Shown here: positions 53,646 to 61,743 of the stretch, one piece after another | How positions within the stretch are numbered: the first letter of the stretch is position 1 | Layout: every line of letters starts with the position of its first letter | Assembly: GCA_963844175.1 (NCBI GenBank) | Contig: CAWJNE010000002.1 | Coordinates: forward strand, 124,001 to 188,000 | Origin: JALZMG01 sp963844175 | Lineage (GTDB): Bacteria > Actinomycetota > Acidimicrobiia > Acidimicrobiales > Ilumatobacteraceae | DNA: 64,000 nucleotides | Direction: 5' to 3' | Made by a program: the position numbers and the translations under genes | The notes under the pieces: generated by a model | What the model was told of the DNA's origin: nothing | Database searches by the model: none | What the model saw: only the letters and a program-made list of their open reading frames with translations

Positions 53646-54398
53646 TCAGATCGGTAGGCGGCGCCAGATGGGGCCGGGGAGGTGACGGAACACGCTGAAC
53701 ATCGGGCGGAGCGTGGCCGGCACCCACACGGTGCGCCGACCCTTGCGCAGGGCCTCGACGGTCGCCGCGGCGACGGCGGCCGGCGTGGTGGCCAGCGGAG
53801 CCGCCTTCATTCCCGCCGTCATGCTCGAGTGCACGAAGCCCGGTCGCACGACCAGCACGCTGGCGCCGGTGCCGACCAGGGCGTCGCCGAGCCCCTGGGC
53901 GAAGCCGTCGAGACCGGCCTTCGACGAGCCGTACACGTAGTTGGCCTTGCGCACCCGCTCCCCCGCCACGCTGGACAGGAACACCAGCCGCCCGTGGCCC
54001 TGGCGCCGGAACTGCGCCGCCACGGCCATCGCGCTGCTCACCGCACCCGTGTAGTTGACGGTCACCAGCTCGGCCGCCCCCTGCGGGTCGTCGTCGAGGT
54101 CGGCCTGCTCGCCGAGCTGCCCGAATGCGACGATCACCACGTCGAGGTCGCCGTGGCGCTGCGCCAGGTCGCGGACAAACGCCTCGTGGGCGGCCGTGTC
54201 GGCGGCGTCGAAGCGCACGGTGTCGACGGTGAGCCCCGGCCGGTCGAGGTCCCCGGCCGCCATCTCGTCGGGCCGCCGCCCGGCCAGCACGACGGTCCGC
54301 GTGCTGGGCGTGACGAGCGCGCTGACGATGGCCCGCCCGATGTCGCTGGTGCCGCCGAGCAGCACGATCGTCTGGGGCTCGCCCAGTGCGTTCTCCAC
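53646..54398 (-). CDS. dprE2: Decaprenylphosphoryl-2-keto-ribose reductase DprE2
   Basis: 250 residues (mycobacterial DprE2 is about 254). Short-chain dehydrogenase that reduces the 2-keto intermediate made by DprE1 to decaprenylphosphoryl-arabinose. Cofactor loop LLGGTSDIGRAIV, then AFGQLGEQ, catalytic Ser in FLSSVAGE and YVYGSSKAG (Tyr-x3-Lys). GTG 54398 is 4 bp after the dprE1 stop, so the pair is co-transcribed. Confidence 0.93.
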   Translation of the reverse strand: MENALGEPQTIVLLGGTSDIGRAIVSALVTPSTRTVVLAGRRPDEMAAGDLDRPGLTVDTVRFDAADTAAHEAFVRDLAQRHGDLDVVIVAFGQLGEQADLDDDPQGAAELVTVNYTGAVSSAMAVAAQFRRQGHGRLVFLSSVAGERVRKANYVYGSSKAGLDGFAQGLGDALVGTGASVLVVRPGFVHSSMTAGMKAAPLATTPAAVAAATVEALRKGRRTVWVPATLRPMFSVFRHLPGPIWRRLPI

Positions 54399-54402
54399 GG
54401 TG

Positions 54403-55782
54403 TCAGTCCTCCAACAACTCGAGGCGCCGGCTCTGGTCGCTGACCCAGGCGCCGGCCGGGTCGACGGCGGCCCGTACGGCCTGCCACTCGGCAAGGCGGG
54501 GGTAGCCGCGCCGGATCGCCGCCGGCGTCGTGTGGGCGTCCTTGGCCAGGTAGTGGCGCCCGCCGGCGTCGAGCACGATCTCGTCGAGCCCATGGAGCAT
54601 CTCGGCCAGGCCCGGTGCTGCCGCCGGCAAGTCGAGGGCCAGCGTCCAGCCGGGCCGGGGGAAGCTGAGCGGCGCCGGGTTGCCGTCACCGAAGCGCTTG
54701 AGCACGGCCAGGAAACTCGCCGTGCCCGAGGCGGCGAGGCGCTCGACGACCCGCCGCAGCGCCAGCTCCTCACCGAAGGGCACGACGAACTGGTATTGCA
54801 GGAACCCCCGCCGCCCGTACAGGCGGTTCCACGAACCGACGAAGTCGAGGATGTGGAAGTAGCTCGGGATCGACACGATCTGGGCCACTTTGCGCGTGGG
54901 GGCCTTGCGGAACCACAGCTCGTTGAACGCCGCCATCGTCAGATGGCTGACGAGCCCCCGCCCGGGGATCACCGGCGGCACGGCGGCGAGCTGCCGGGGG
55001 GCGTAGGCCAGCGGATCGACGGCGGCCTTCGGCGCCAGCTGGTCCTGGGTGGCGTGCTCGCCCCGGGTCAGCACGCTGCGCCCGAGGTGCTTGCCCTTCG
55101 CCACGAGGTCGATCCACGCCACCGAGTAGCGGTAGTAACGGTCGCCCTCGTCCATCAGGGCGAGCAGGGCGTCGAGGTCGGGCAGGCGGTCCGTGTCGAC
55201 GGAGCACCGGCTGGTCTCGATCGGCAGCAGGCCGATGGTGGCGTCGAGGATGACGCCGGTCAGCCCCATCCCGCCGACCGTGGCCCAGAACAGTTCCGGG
55301 CGTTCGTCGGGGGCCAGCTCGACGACGCTGCCGTCGGCGAGCAGCAGCGACAGCCGGCGGACGTGATTGCCGAACGAGCCGTCGACGTGGTGGTTCTTGC
55401 CGTGGATGTCGCTGGCGATGGCGCCGCCGACCGTGACGAACCGGGTGCCCGGCGTGACCGGTACGAAGAAGCCGCGGGGGACGATGACCCGCAGCAGCTC
55501 GTCCAGGCTGATCCCACCCGGCACGGTGGCCGTGGCGGCTGTCGGGTCGACGACCACCTCGTGGGCCGAGTCGAGCAGGCGCAGGGCGACACCGCCGCCG
55601 TTCTGGGCCGAGTCACCGTACGAGCGGGCCAGGCCACGCGTGATGCCGCCGCGATCGGGGAGGTCCTTGACCATCGCTGCCAGGGCCGATCGGTCGCCGC
55701 TCGGGACGCTGACGACCTCGCCGACGGTCGGAGCGGTGCGCCCCCACCCCGCCAGCGACGTCAACACACGGTCCGCACCCAC
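54403..55782 (-). CDS. dprE1: Decaprenylphosphoryl-beta-D-ribose 2-oxidase DprE1
   Basis: 459 residues (M. tuberculosis DprE1 has 461). FAD enzyme oxidising decaprenylphosphoryl-ribose. Clear matches: LAGWGRTAPTV, GLARSYGDSAQNGGG, VTVGGAIASDIHGKNHH with the flavin-site His127, ELFWATVGGMGLTG, GFLQYQFVVPF and YLAKDAHTT with the catalytic Lys414 (Lys418 in M. tuberculosis). The benzothiazinone-target Cys387 position is Ala382 here (PGWTLALDLP). GTG 55782 lies 9 nt after a TATCGT box; GTG 55767 is an alternative. Confidence 0.97.
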   Translation of the reverse strand: MGADRVLTSLAGWGRTAPTVGEVVSVPSGDRSALAAMVKDLPDRGGITRGLARSYGDSAQNGGGVALRLLDSAHEVVVDPTAATATVPGGISLDELLRVIVPRGFFVPVTPGTRFVTVGGAIASDIHGKNHHVDGSFGNHVRRLSLLLADGSVVELAPDERPELFWATVGGMGLTGVILDATIGLLPIETSRCSVDTDRLPDLDALLALMDEGDRYYRYSVAWIDLVAKGKHLGRSVLTRGEHATQDQLAPKAAVDPLAYAPRQLAAVPPVIPGRGLVSHLTMAAFNELWFRKAPTRKVAQIVSIPSYFHILDFVGSWNRLYGRRGFLQYQFVVPFGEELALRRVVERLAASGTASFLAVLKRFGDGNPAPLSFPRPGWTLALDLPAAAPGLAEMLHGLDEIVLDAGGRHYLAKDAHTTPAAIRRGYPRLAEWQAVRAAVDPAGAWVSDQSRRLELLED

Positions 55783-55791
55783 AGCGGCGCC

Positions 55792-55797
55792 ACGATA
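55792..55797 (-). promoter_or_regulatory. TATCGT -10 box, leaderless
   Basis: Nine nt before the proposed dprE1 GTG (55782); head of dprE1-dprE2. Confidence 0.4.
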
Positions 55798-55880
55798 GGG
55801 GTCCCGCCGCACGCTCGTGGAGCACCTCGTGGCCAGGTCCTGAGCGGGGCGGGCGGAGCCGCGATCCAACGGGCCGCTCG

Positions 55881-55886
55881 TATGAT
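55881..55886 (+). promoter_or_regulatory. TATGAT -10 box of the glnX operon
   Basis: A near-consensus -10 box within a reversed copy of the GAGCGAGCGAATCAT repeat (55880-55897). The leader of about 35 nt ends with AGAGGA 6 nt before GTG 55929, so this operon uses a conventional ribosome site. Confidence 0.5.
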
Positions 55887-55928
55887 TCGCTCGCTCGGCA
55901 GCTCCCGTCGTCGGGCAGAGGACACGAC

Positions 55929-57216
55929 GTGCAACGGACGACTGCGGCGGCGACCAGCACCCCGATCCCGTCGACCGCGTCGACCGTGCAACGGGTCCGC
56001 GACCTGCTCTCGCCCAGGTCGACGCCGGGCGGGTTCCGGCTCGCCGCGGCGGTGGCCACCGTGGTCTGCGCGCTGTGCGGGATCCTCGCCGCGTCGGCGA
56101 TCTCCGCTCGCAGCGGGTCCATCGACTCGGCGGCGGGGGCGTCCGAGCAGCTGGTCGGCGTGCAGCAGATCCGCGTGGCTGCCGTCGAAGCCGACTCGAT
56201 CGCCGCCTCGTCCTACCTCGCCGACAGCGTTGAGCAGGCCGTGCTGCGCGGCGACCTACGAGGATCGCCTGGGCGAGGCCACGCGCCTGCTCGCTGAGGT
56301 CGCCCAGCGGGCCCCCGCCAGCGACGTCGAGGCGCTGGCCACCGCCAACGCCACCCTCACCACGTTCGCCGGCCTGGTCGAGCAGGCGCGGGCGAACAAC
56401 CTCCAGGGCTTCCCGGTCGGTGCCGCCTACCAGCGCCAGGCGTCGGCGCTCGTCACCGACGACCTGCTCCCCGCCCTCGACGCCGTCGACCTGGCCAGCC
56501 GCCAGCGGCTCAACGACGCGCTCAGCGACTCCACCCGCAACGGCGTGATCGCCATCGTCCTGCTGCTCGTCGCCCTGGTCGCGCTGGTGGTCGCGTCGTG
56601 GGTGCTGTTCCGGCGCACCCGGCGCATCCTCAACGTGCCGGTCGCCGTCGGCGCCGCGCTGGTGCTCGTCGCCCTCCTCTGGTCGGCCTTCACCCTCCTG
56701 CCGACGGGACGGACGATCGAGGACACGGTCGACACGTCCCTGCGCAGCGCCGACGCGCTCTCGCGGGCCCGGGCCAGCGCCTTCGACGCCCGCCGCGCCG
56801 AGTCGTTGACCCTCGTCAACCGGGGCAACGGCGCGGCGAACGAGGCGGACTGGCGCCTCGCCGATGCGGCGGTCGTGGCCGCCCTCGACGAGGCCTGCGC
56901 CAGCGCCAGCGACTGCTTCGACGAACCGTGGGAGGCCTACCAGTTGGAGTTCGCCGAGGTGCGCCGGCTGGACAACGAAGACGGGGACTACGACGGTGCC
57001 GTCGAGCGCTCGCTCGGGCCGGCGGCCAGTGCCTTCGACGGGTTCGATGGCGCCACCACGGAGGCCCAGAACCTGCGCGTCGGCCAGGTGAGCAGCGGCT
57101 TCGACGACGCCGGCGGGCCGCTCGAGCTGCTGCGGTGGGGGGTCCTCGTCGCCGGGCTCGCCGCAGCGGCAGCCGTCGTCGTCGGCTTCGGACAACGGCT
57201 GAGGGAGTACCGATGA
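55929..57216 (+). CDS. glnX: GlnX-like membrane sensor, one frameshift
   Basis: About 429 residues once one indel near 56255 is corrected. An N-terminal helix (LAAAVATVVCALCGILAA) precedes an extracytoplasmic four-helix-type domain, then two helices around residues 210-260 (VIAIVLLLVALVALVVASWV and VAVGAALVLVALLW), a second extracytoplasmic domain and a C-terminal helix. This matches the size, topology and gene order of mycobacterial GlnX (Rv0412c), which relays amino-acid binding by GlnH across the membrane to PknG. ATGA overlap with glnH. Confidence 0.8.
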
Positions 57217-58215
57217 CCCGCCGCCTCGCCGCCCTCGCCGCCCTCGCTGCCGTGACGGCGGCGTGCGGTGCCCCGCAGCTCGCGGCGCCGCCGGAGGTCA
57301 CCGCCCCACCGACGACGGCGCCCCCGGAGGAGACGTTCCCGGAGTGCACCCCCGAGGAGGCCGAGCTCGACGCCACGCGCTCCTACGCCCCGGCAGGGTG
57401 CCCTTCCACCTCCCGGCGACATGCCGGCCGGATCGACGATGGCCGAGATCCAGGACCGCGGCCGGCTGATCGTCGGCGTCTCCGCCGACACGTTGCAGTT
57501 CGGCGCCCTCGACGCCACCGGCACACCCGAGGGCTTCGACATCGACATGCTCAAGGAGGTCGCCAAGGCGATCTTCGGCGAGGGCGGCGAGACCCAGCTC
57601 GAGTACCGGGTGATGCCATACGCCGGCCGGCTGCCGAGCCTGGAGGACGACGAGGTCGATCTGGTCGCCCACACCATGACGATCAACTGCGACCGCTGGA
57701 AGCGGATCGCCTTCTCGTCGACGTACTACGACGCCGGCCAGAAGGTGTTGGTGCCGACCGAGCTCGAACTACGAGAGCGTCGACGACCTCGTCGTCGACG
57801 GGGCCACGGTGTGCGTGCCCGACGAGACCACCAACGAGCAGGAGATCACCAAGCCCGAGTACACCGAGCCCGAGGACGGCGGTTCTGGGTATCGAGGTGG
57901 TCGCACTACGCGACATCACCGATTGCCTCGTCGCCGTGCAGCAGGGGCAGGCCGGCGGCGATCACCGGCGACGACACCGTGCTCGTCGGCCTGGCCGCCC
58001 AGGACCCGAACCTGCGGGTCGTCGGCGAGCCCCTCACCGAGGAGCCCTACGGCATCGGGGTGCGCGCCGACGAGATCGACCTGGTGCAGTTCGTCAACGC
58101 CGTATTGGAGGACGTGCGCGCGAACGGCCGGTGGGGCGAGATCTACACCGAGTGGGTCTCCGACGACCCGACGGTCACTCCACCGGCGCCACCGGAGCCG
58201 GTGTACGAGCGGTGA
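57213..58215 (+). pseudogene. glnH: GlnH-like amino-acid-binding lipoprotein, multiply frameshifted
   Basis: Lipoprotein signal with lipobox TAAC at residue about 18, a Pro/Thr/Glu-rich linker, then a family-3 solute-binding domain: GRLIVGVSADTLQFGALD, GFDIDMLKEVAKAIFG, VDLVAHTMTINCDRW, then SVDDLVVDGATVCVP, DCLVAVQQGQ and LAAQDPNLRVVGEPL. These match GlnH (Rv0411c), which binds Asp/Asn/Glu. Frame changes are needed near 57405, 57772, 57888 and 57948. Upstream and downstream junctions (ATGA and GTGA) and the C-terminus are intact, so consensus errors are suspected. Confidence 0.8.
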
Positions 58216-59309
58216 GCCCCAGCGCGCCCCCTCCGGCGGTGCCGCCGGCCGGGACCGTCCTCGACGACACTGCCGCCCGCCGGTTGGCCGCCGAGCTGGA
58301 CACGTGGGTAGCCGACCTCGCCTCGCGGCTCGTCGACCTCGACGCCGATGCCCAGGCCTCGGGGGACGACGCGCTGCGCACCGACGTCGCCGCCGCCTTC
58401 ACCCTGTGGCGGGCCGTGTCCGAGCGCGCCGAGTCCTGGGACGGTGTCGGCGGCGCCAACCGTGACCACCGAGCCAAGCTGCTGGCGACGGCGTGGACGC
58501 CGCTGACCGCCGACACCGGCGAGGTCGTCGCCGACCACCTCGCCGACGCCGTGGCCTTCCTCGATGCCCTCGTCGACAAGCTCGCCGCCAACGTCACCGC
58601 GGCCAGCCAGGCGGCCGCCGGCGCGGCGACCGCCTGGCAATCGCTCGACGAGGATCTCCGGCACGCCGCCCAGGCCGCCGCCCGCCTCGGCCAGGAGGTG
58701 CGCCACGTCGCGGACCTCGAGGCCGACGCCGCCAGCCGGTCCCGGGCCGTGGAGCCGCCGGCCGAGCTGGCCCAGCGGGCGGCTGCGGTCCGCGCCCGGC
58801 TGGACGTCGCCGAAGGTGAGCGCCAGGAGGTCCTGGATCGCCTGCAGCAGGCGTCGAGCGCCGTCACCCAGCTGCAGCGGCGCGAGCAGGAGGTGCGTGC
58901 CCTGGCGGCGGCGTGCCGCGAGAAGATCGCTGACGCACCGCGCCTCGCCGTCCCCTCGATCGCCGCTCTGGGCCCGGCGCCCGACGGTGTCGCCGACCGG
59001 CCGTGGCCGGCGGTCCGCGCCGGCGCCGTCGAGTGGTTGCGAATGGTCGATCGCGCCGGCGCCGCGCTCGATGAGGCCGAGCGCCGCTTCCGTGCCCCGT
59101 TGGCCCGCCGCGACGAGCTGCGCGGGCTGCTCCAGGCGTTCCGCCACAAGGCGGCCAGCGCCGGCCTGGCCGAGCACGAGCAGCTCGACCCGCGCTACGT
59201 CGCCGCACGCGACCTGCTGTGGGTCGCGCCGTGCGACCTCGCCGACGCCGAGGCGCAGGTCGACGAGTACGTCCGCACGATCAACCAGATGATGCACGGG
59301 GTGAACTAA
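58212..59309 (+). CDS. Coiled-coil protein of the PknG cluster
   Basis: 365 residues, almost entirely helical and Ala/Glu/Arg-rich, with heptad-like stretches from about residue 125 to 245 (RLGQEVRHVADLEADAASRS, ARLDVAEGERQEVLDRLQQA, LQRREQEVRALAAACREKI). No signal peptide, membrane helix or catalytic motif. No counterpart exists in the mycobacterial glnX-glnH-pknG operon. Lying between the sensor and the kinase and coupled to glnH by GTGA, it is a candidate scaffold or adaptor. Function not recognised. Confidence 0.75.
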   Translation: MSPSAPPPAVPPAGTVLDDTAARRLAAELDTWVADLASRLVDLDADAQASGDDALRTDVAAAFTLWRAVSERAESWDGVGGANRDHRAKLLATAWTPLTADTGEVVADHLADAVAFLDALVDKLAANVTAASQAAAGAATAWQSLDEDLRHAAQAAARLGQEVRHVADLEADAASRSRAVEPPAELAQRAAAVRARLDVAEGERQEVLDRLQQASSAVTQLQRREQEVRALAAACREKIADAPRLAVPSIAALGPAPDGVADRPWPAVRAGAVEWLRMVDRAGAALDEAERRFRAPLARRDELRGLLQAFRHKAASAGLAEHEQLDPRYVAARDLLWVAPCDLADAEAQVDEYVRTINQMMHGVN

Positions 59310-59342
59310 TGAGCGAGGGAGTCTTCGATCGAGCGAATCATC
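59310..59342. repeat. Diverged copy of the GAGCGAGCGAATCAT repeat
   Basis: Starts at the base after the coiled-coil gene stop codon. TGAGCGAGGGAGTC then CGAGCGAATCATC parallels the start of copy 2 at 34849. The rest of 59343-59436 has inverted-repeat character (GGCCGAGC, GCTCGGC) but no gene. Confidence 0.6.
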
Positions 59343-59436
59343 AGCACGGTCTTCTCGGTCATGGCCGAGCTCTTGTTGCGCTCCGGCTCGGCGCGACCCG
59401 GCCATGGCAAGGTGCTCACATGACAGCGGTCGGCAC

Positions 59437-61668
59437 ATGGTGAGCTGCACGCAGCCGGGCTGTACCGGCCAGATCCTGGACGGCTACTGCGACGTGTGTG
59501 GCATGGCGGCCACCGCTGGGCCGGTGACACCGAGCACGGCGCAATCTGGGTCGGCGCCGGGCGCCGGCACCGACCCGCTGTCGATGCGCACACCGAGCGG
59601 TCGCGTCACCAGCTCCCGACTCGGCACCGTGCCGCTCGGCTCGCAGCGCACGACCAGCGGCAGCCGTCGCACGCAGCGCCTCGGCGTCCGCCGCACCGGG
59701 TCGACGAGCCTGGGCGCCGGGATGGTCTCCGTGCCGCCGGTGCCCACCCTGGACCCGGCCGCCGCGCTGATGGACCCGGCCGTCGTCGCCGAGCGCAAGC
59801 GCTACTGCGCCACCTGCCAGTCCCCGGTTGGCCGCGCCCGCGGCGACCAGCCCGGTCGAACCAAGGGCTTCTGCCCGAAGTGCCGCACCCCCTTCGACTT
59901 CGACCCGCGCCTGCAGCCCGGGATGCTCGTCGGCGGCCAGTACGAGGTGGCCGGCTGCCTCGCCCACGGCGGGATGGGGTGGATCTACCTGGCCCGCGAC
60001 CGCAACGTCAACGGCCGGTGGGTCGTGCTCAAGGGCCTGCTCAACGCCGGCGATCCGGACGCCTCGCGCGCCGCCGTGGCCGAGAAGCAGTACCTGGCCG
60101 AGGTCGAGCACCCGCTGATCGTCGAGATCTACAACTTCGTCACCGCCCCCGACGGCGCGTCGTACATCGTGATGGAGTACGTCGGCGGGACGTCCCTGAA
60201 CGACCTGATCCGGCAGCGCAGCGAGCAGCGGGGCGGCGCCTACGCGCCGCTCCCGGTCGACCAGGCGATCGCCTACATGGTCGAGGTGCTGCCGGCGTTC
60301 TCGTACCTGCACACCAGCGGCCTCCTCTACTGCGACTTCAAGCCGGCCAACGTGATCCAGGTCGCCGAGAGCGTCAAGCTGATCGACCTCGGGGGGGTGC
60401 GGCGGATCGGCGACGACGAGACGCCGATCTACGGCACCGTCGGGTTCCAGGCCCCAGAGGTGCCCCGCGACGGGTGCACGATCGCCTCGGACATCTACAC
60501 CGTCGGTCGCACACTGGCCGTCCTGGTCTTCGAGTTCCGCGGCTCGACCGGCGAGTACGTCGATCGCTTGCCGACGCCCGAGCAGGTCCCGCTCTTCGCC
60601 GAGCAGGACTCGCTGTACCGACTGCTGGTGCGCTCGACCGCGCCGGCGCCCGAGGACCGGTTCCAGTCCGCCGACGAGCTGCGCGAGCAGCTGCTCGGCG
60701 TGCTGCGCGAAGTGACGTCGCGCGACGACGGCGACTTCCGCTCCGTGCCGTCGACCTACTTCGACACGCCGGCGATCTCCAGTGACGAGCTGGGCTGGAA
60801 CGAGCTGCCGGGCCTGCGCACCGACGCCACCGACCCGATGGCGTCGTGGCTGAGCGGCGTGACGTCCGACGACCCTGCCCGCCTGCTGGCGCTCCTCGAC
60901 GGCGCGCCGGAGCAGACGGCCGCCGTCCGCCTGGCCCGGGCCCGGGCCGCGCTCGAGGTCGGCGACGTCGCCCGGGCCAAGGCCGAGTGCGACGCCCTTC
61001 TCGAAGCGGATCCGTGGGACTGGCGGGCCGTGTGGATGAACGGTCTGAGCGCGCTGGCCCAGGGCGACGTCCCGGGTGCTGTGTCGGCATTCAACGCCGT
61101 GTACGGCCAGGTGCCCGGCGAGCTGGCGCCGAAGCTGGCGCTGGCGCGGGCCTGCGAGTTGGCCGACGAGCGGGAGGTCGCCGGCCGGCTGTACGCCGTG
61201 TGCTCGCGGACGGACGGCTCCTACCTCGCCCCCGCCCAGTTCGGCCTGGCCCGCCTGGCCTTGGCCGACGGCCGTCCGGGCGATGCCCTCGCCGCGCTGG
61301 CCCGGATCCCACCGGTCAGCCGGGCGTACGGCGAGTCGCGCCGCCAGCGAGCGTCCTTGCTCGTCGACAGCGGGTCGGCCACGCCGGACGATCTCGCCGC
61401 AGCGTCCGTCGAGGTCGACCGCGCCGGGCTCCCACCGCGTGACCGGGCGGCACTGCAGATCGACATCCTCGAAGCCGCCCTGGCCATGACGGCGAACGGC
61501 GGCGGCAACCCCGCGACGCAGGTCGTGGGGGTGCCGATGACCGAGCCGGACGTGCGCGTCGCCCTCGAGCACGTGTACCGGTCGGCTGCTCGCTTGTCGG
61601 ACGACCCCCAGCAGCGCATCGAGCTCGTCGACCGGGCCAACGCCGTCCGACCACGAACGCTGACGTGA
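59437..61668 (+). CDS. pknG: Serine/threonine-protein kinase PknG
   Basis: 743 residues (M. tuberculosis PknG 750). Order: N-terminal zinc ribbon (Cys4, Cys9, Cys18, Cys21), a Ser/Thr-rich linker, rubredoxin-like domain (Cys124, Cys127, Cys146, Cys149), kinase domain and C-terminal TPR region. GCLAHGGMGWIYLARDRNVNG, Lys199 in VVLKGLL, catalytic Asp300 in LYCDFKPANV and Asp317 in LIDLGG are as in PknG; FQAPEVPRDGCTIASDIYTV follows. In relatives it phosphorylates the FHA protein GarA/OdhI to control 2-oxoglutarate use. ATG 59437 is chosen; GTG 59440 and ATG 59404 are possible. The extra N-terminal zinc ribbon is unlike mycobacterial PknG. Confidence 0.96.
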   Translation: MVSCTQPGCTGQILDGYCDVCGMAATAGPVTPSTAQSGSAPGAGTDPLSMRTPSGRVTSSRLGTVPLGSQRTTSGSRRTQRLGVRRTGSTSLGAGMVSVPPVPTLDPAAALMDPAVVAERKRYCATCQSPVGRARGDQPGRTKGFCPKCRTPFDFDPRLQPGMLVGGQYEVAGCLAHGGMGWIYLARDRNVNGRWVVLKGLLNAGDPDASRAAVAEKQYLAEVEHPLIVEIYNFVTAPDGASYIVMEYVGGTSLNDLIRQRSEQRGGAYAPLPVDQAIAYMVEVLPAFSYLHTSGLLYCDFKPANVIQVAESVKLIDLGGVRRIGDDETPIYGTVGFQAPEVPRDGCTIASDIYTVGRTLAVLVFEFRGSTGEYVDRLPTPEQVPLFAEQDSLYRLLVRSTAPAPEDRFQSADELREQLLGVLREVTSRDDGDFRSVPSTYFDTPAISSDELGWNELPGLRTDATDPMASWLSGVTSDDPARLLALLDGAPEQTAAVRLARARAALEVGDVARAKAECDALLEADPWDWRAVWMNGLSALAQGDVPGAVSAFNAVYGQVPGELAPKLALARACELADEREVAGRLYAVCSRTDGSYLAPAQFGLARLALADGRPGDALAALARIPPVSRAYGESRRQRASLLVDSGSATPDDLAAASVEVDRAGLPPRDRAALQIDILEAALAMTANGGGNPATQVVGVPMTEPDVRVALEHVYRSAARLSDDPQQRIELVDRANAVRPRTLT

Positions 61669-61731
61669 GCGAGCGTCCGGGCCAACCGAACACGCACCGG
61701 CCAGGGTGTGCGAGCGAACAGGCGTCCACGT
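61666..61731. repeat. Inverted-orientation copy of the 13.6-kb tandem repeat
   Basis: Begins with the pknG stop codon itself (TGAGCGAGCGTCCGGGCC) and ends GTGTGCGAGCGAACAGG. It matches the reverse complement of the unit at 13736-13800 over both ends, with a diverged centre. Confidence 0.75.
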
Positions 61732-61743
61732 GACGAGTCGAGC

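Noticed and set aside
30389..55782. Secondary-metabolite cluster
   Set aside because: No PKS, NRPS, terpene or RiPP core genes; the genes fit envelope glycan synthesis.
55783..57195. Upstream extension of the dprE1 frame to 57195
   Set aside because: It runs antisense through glnX and has no conserved content; DprE1 homology begins just after 55782.
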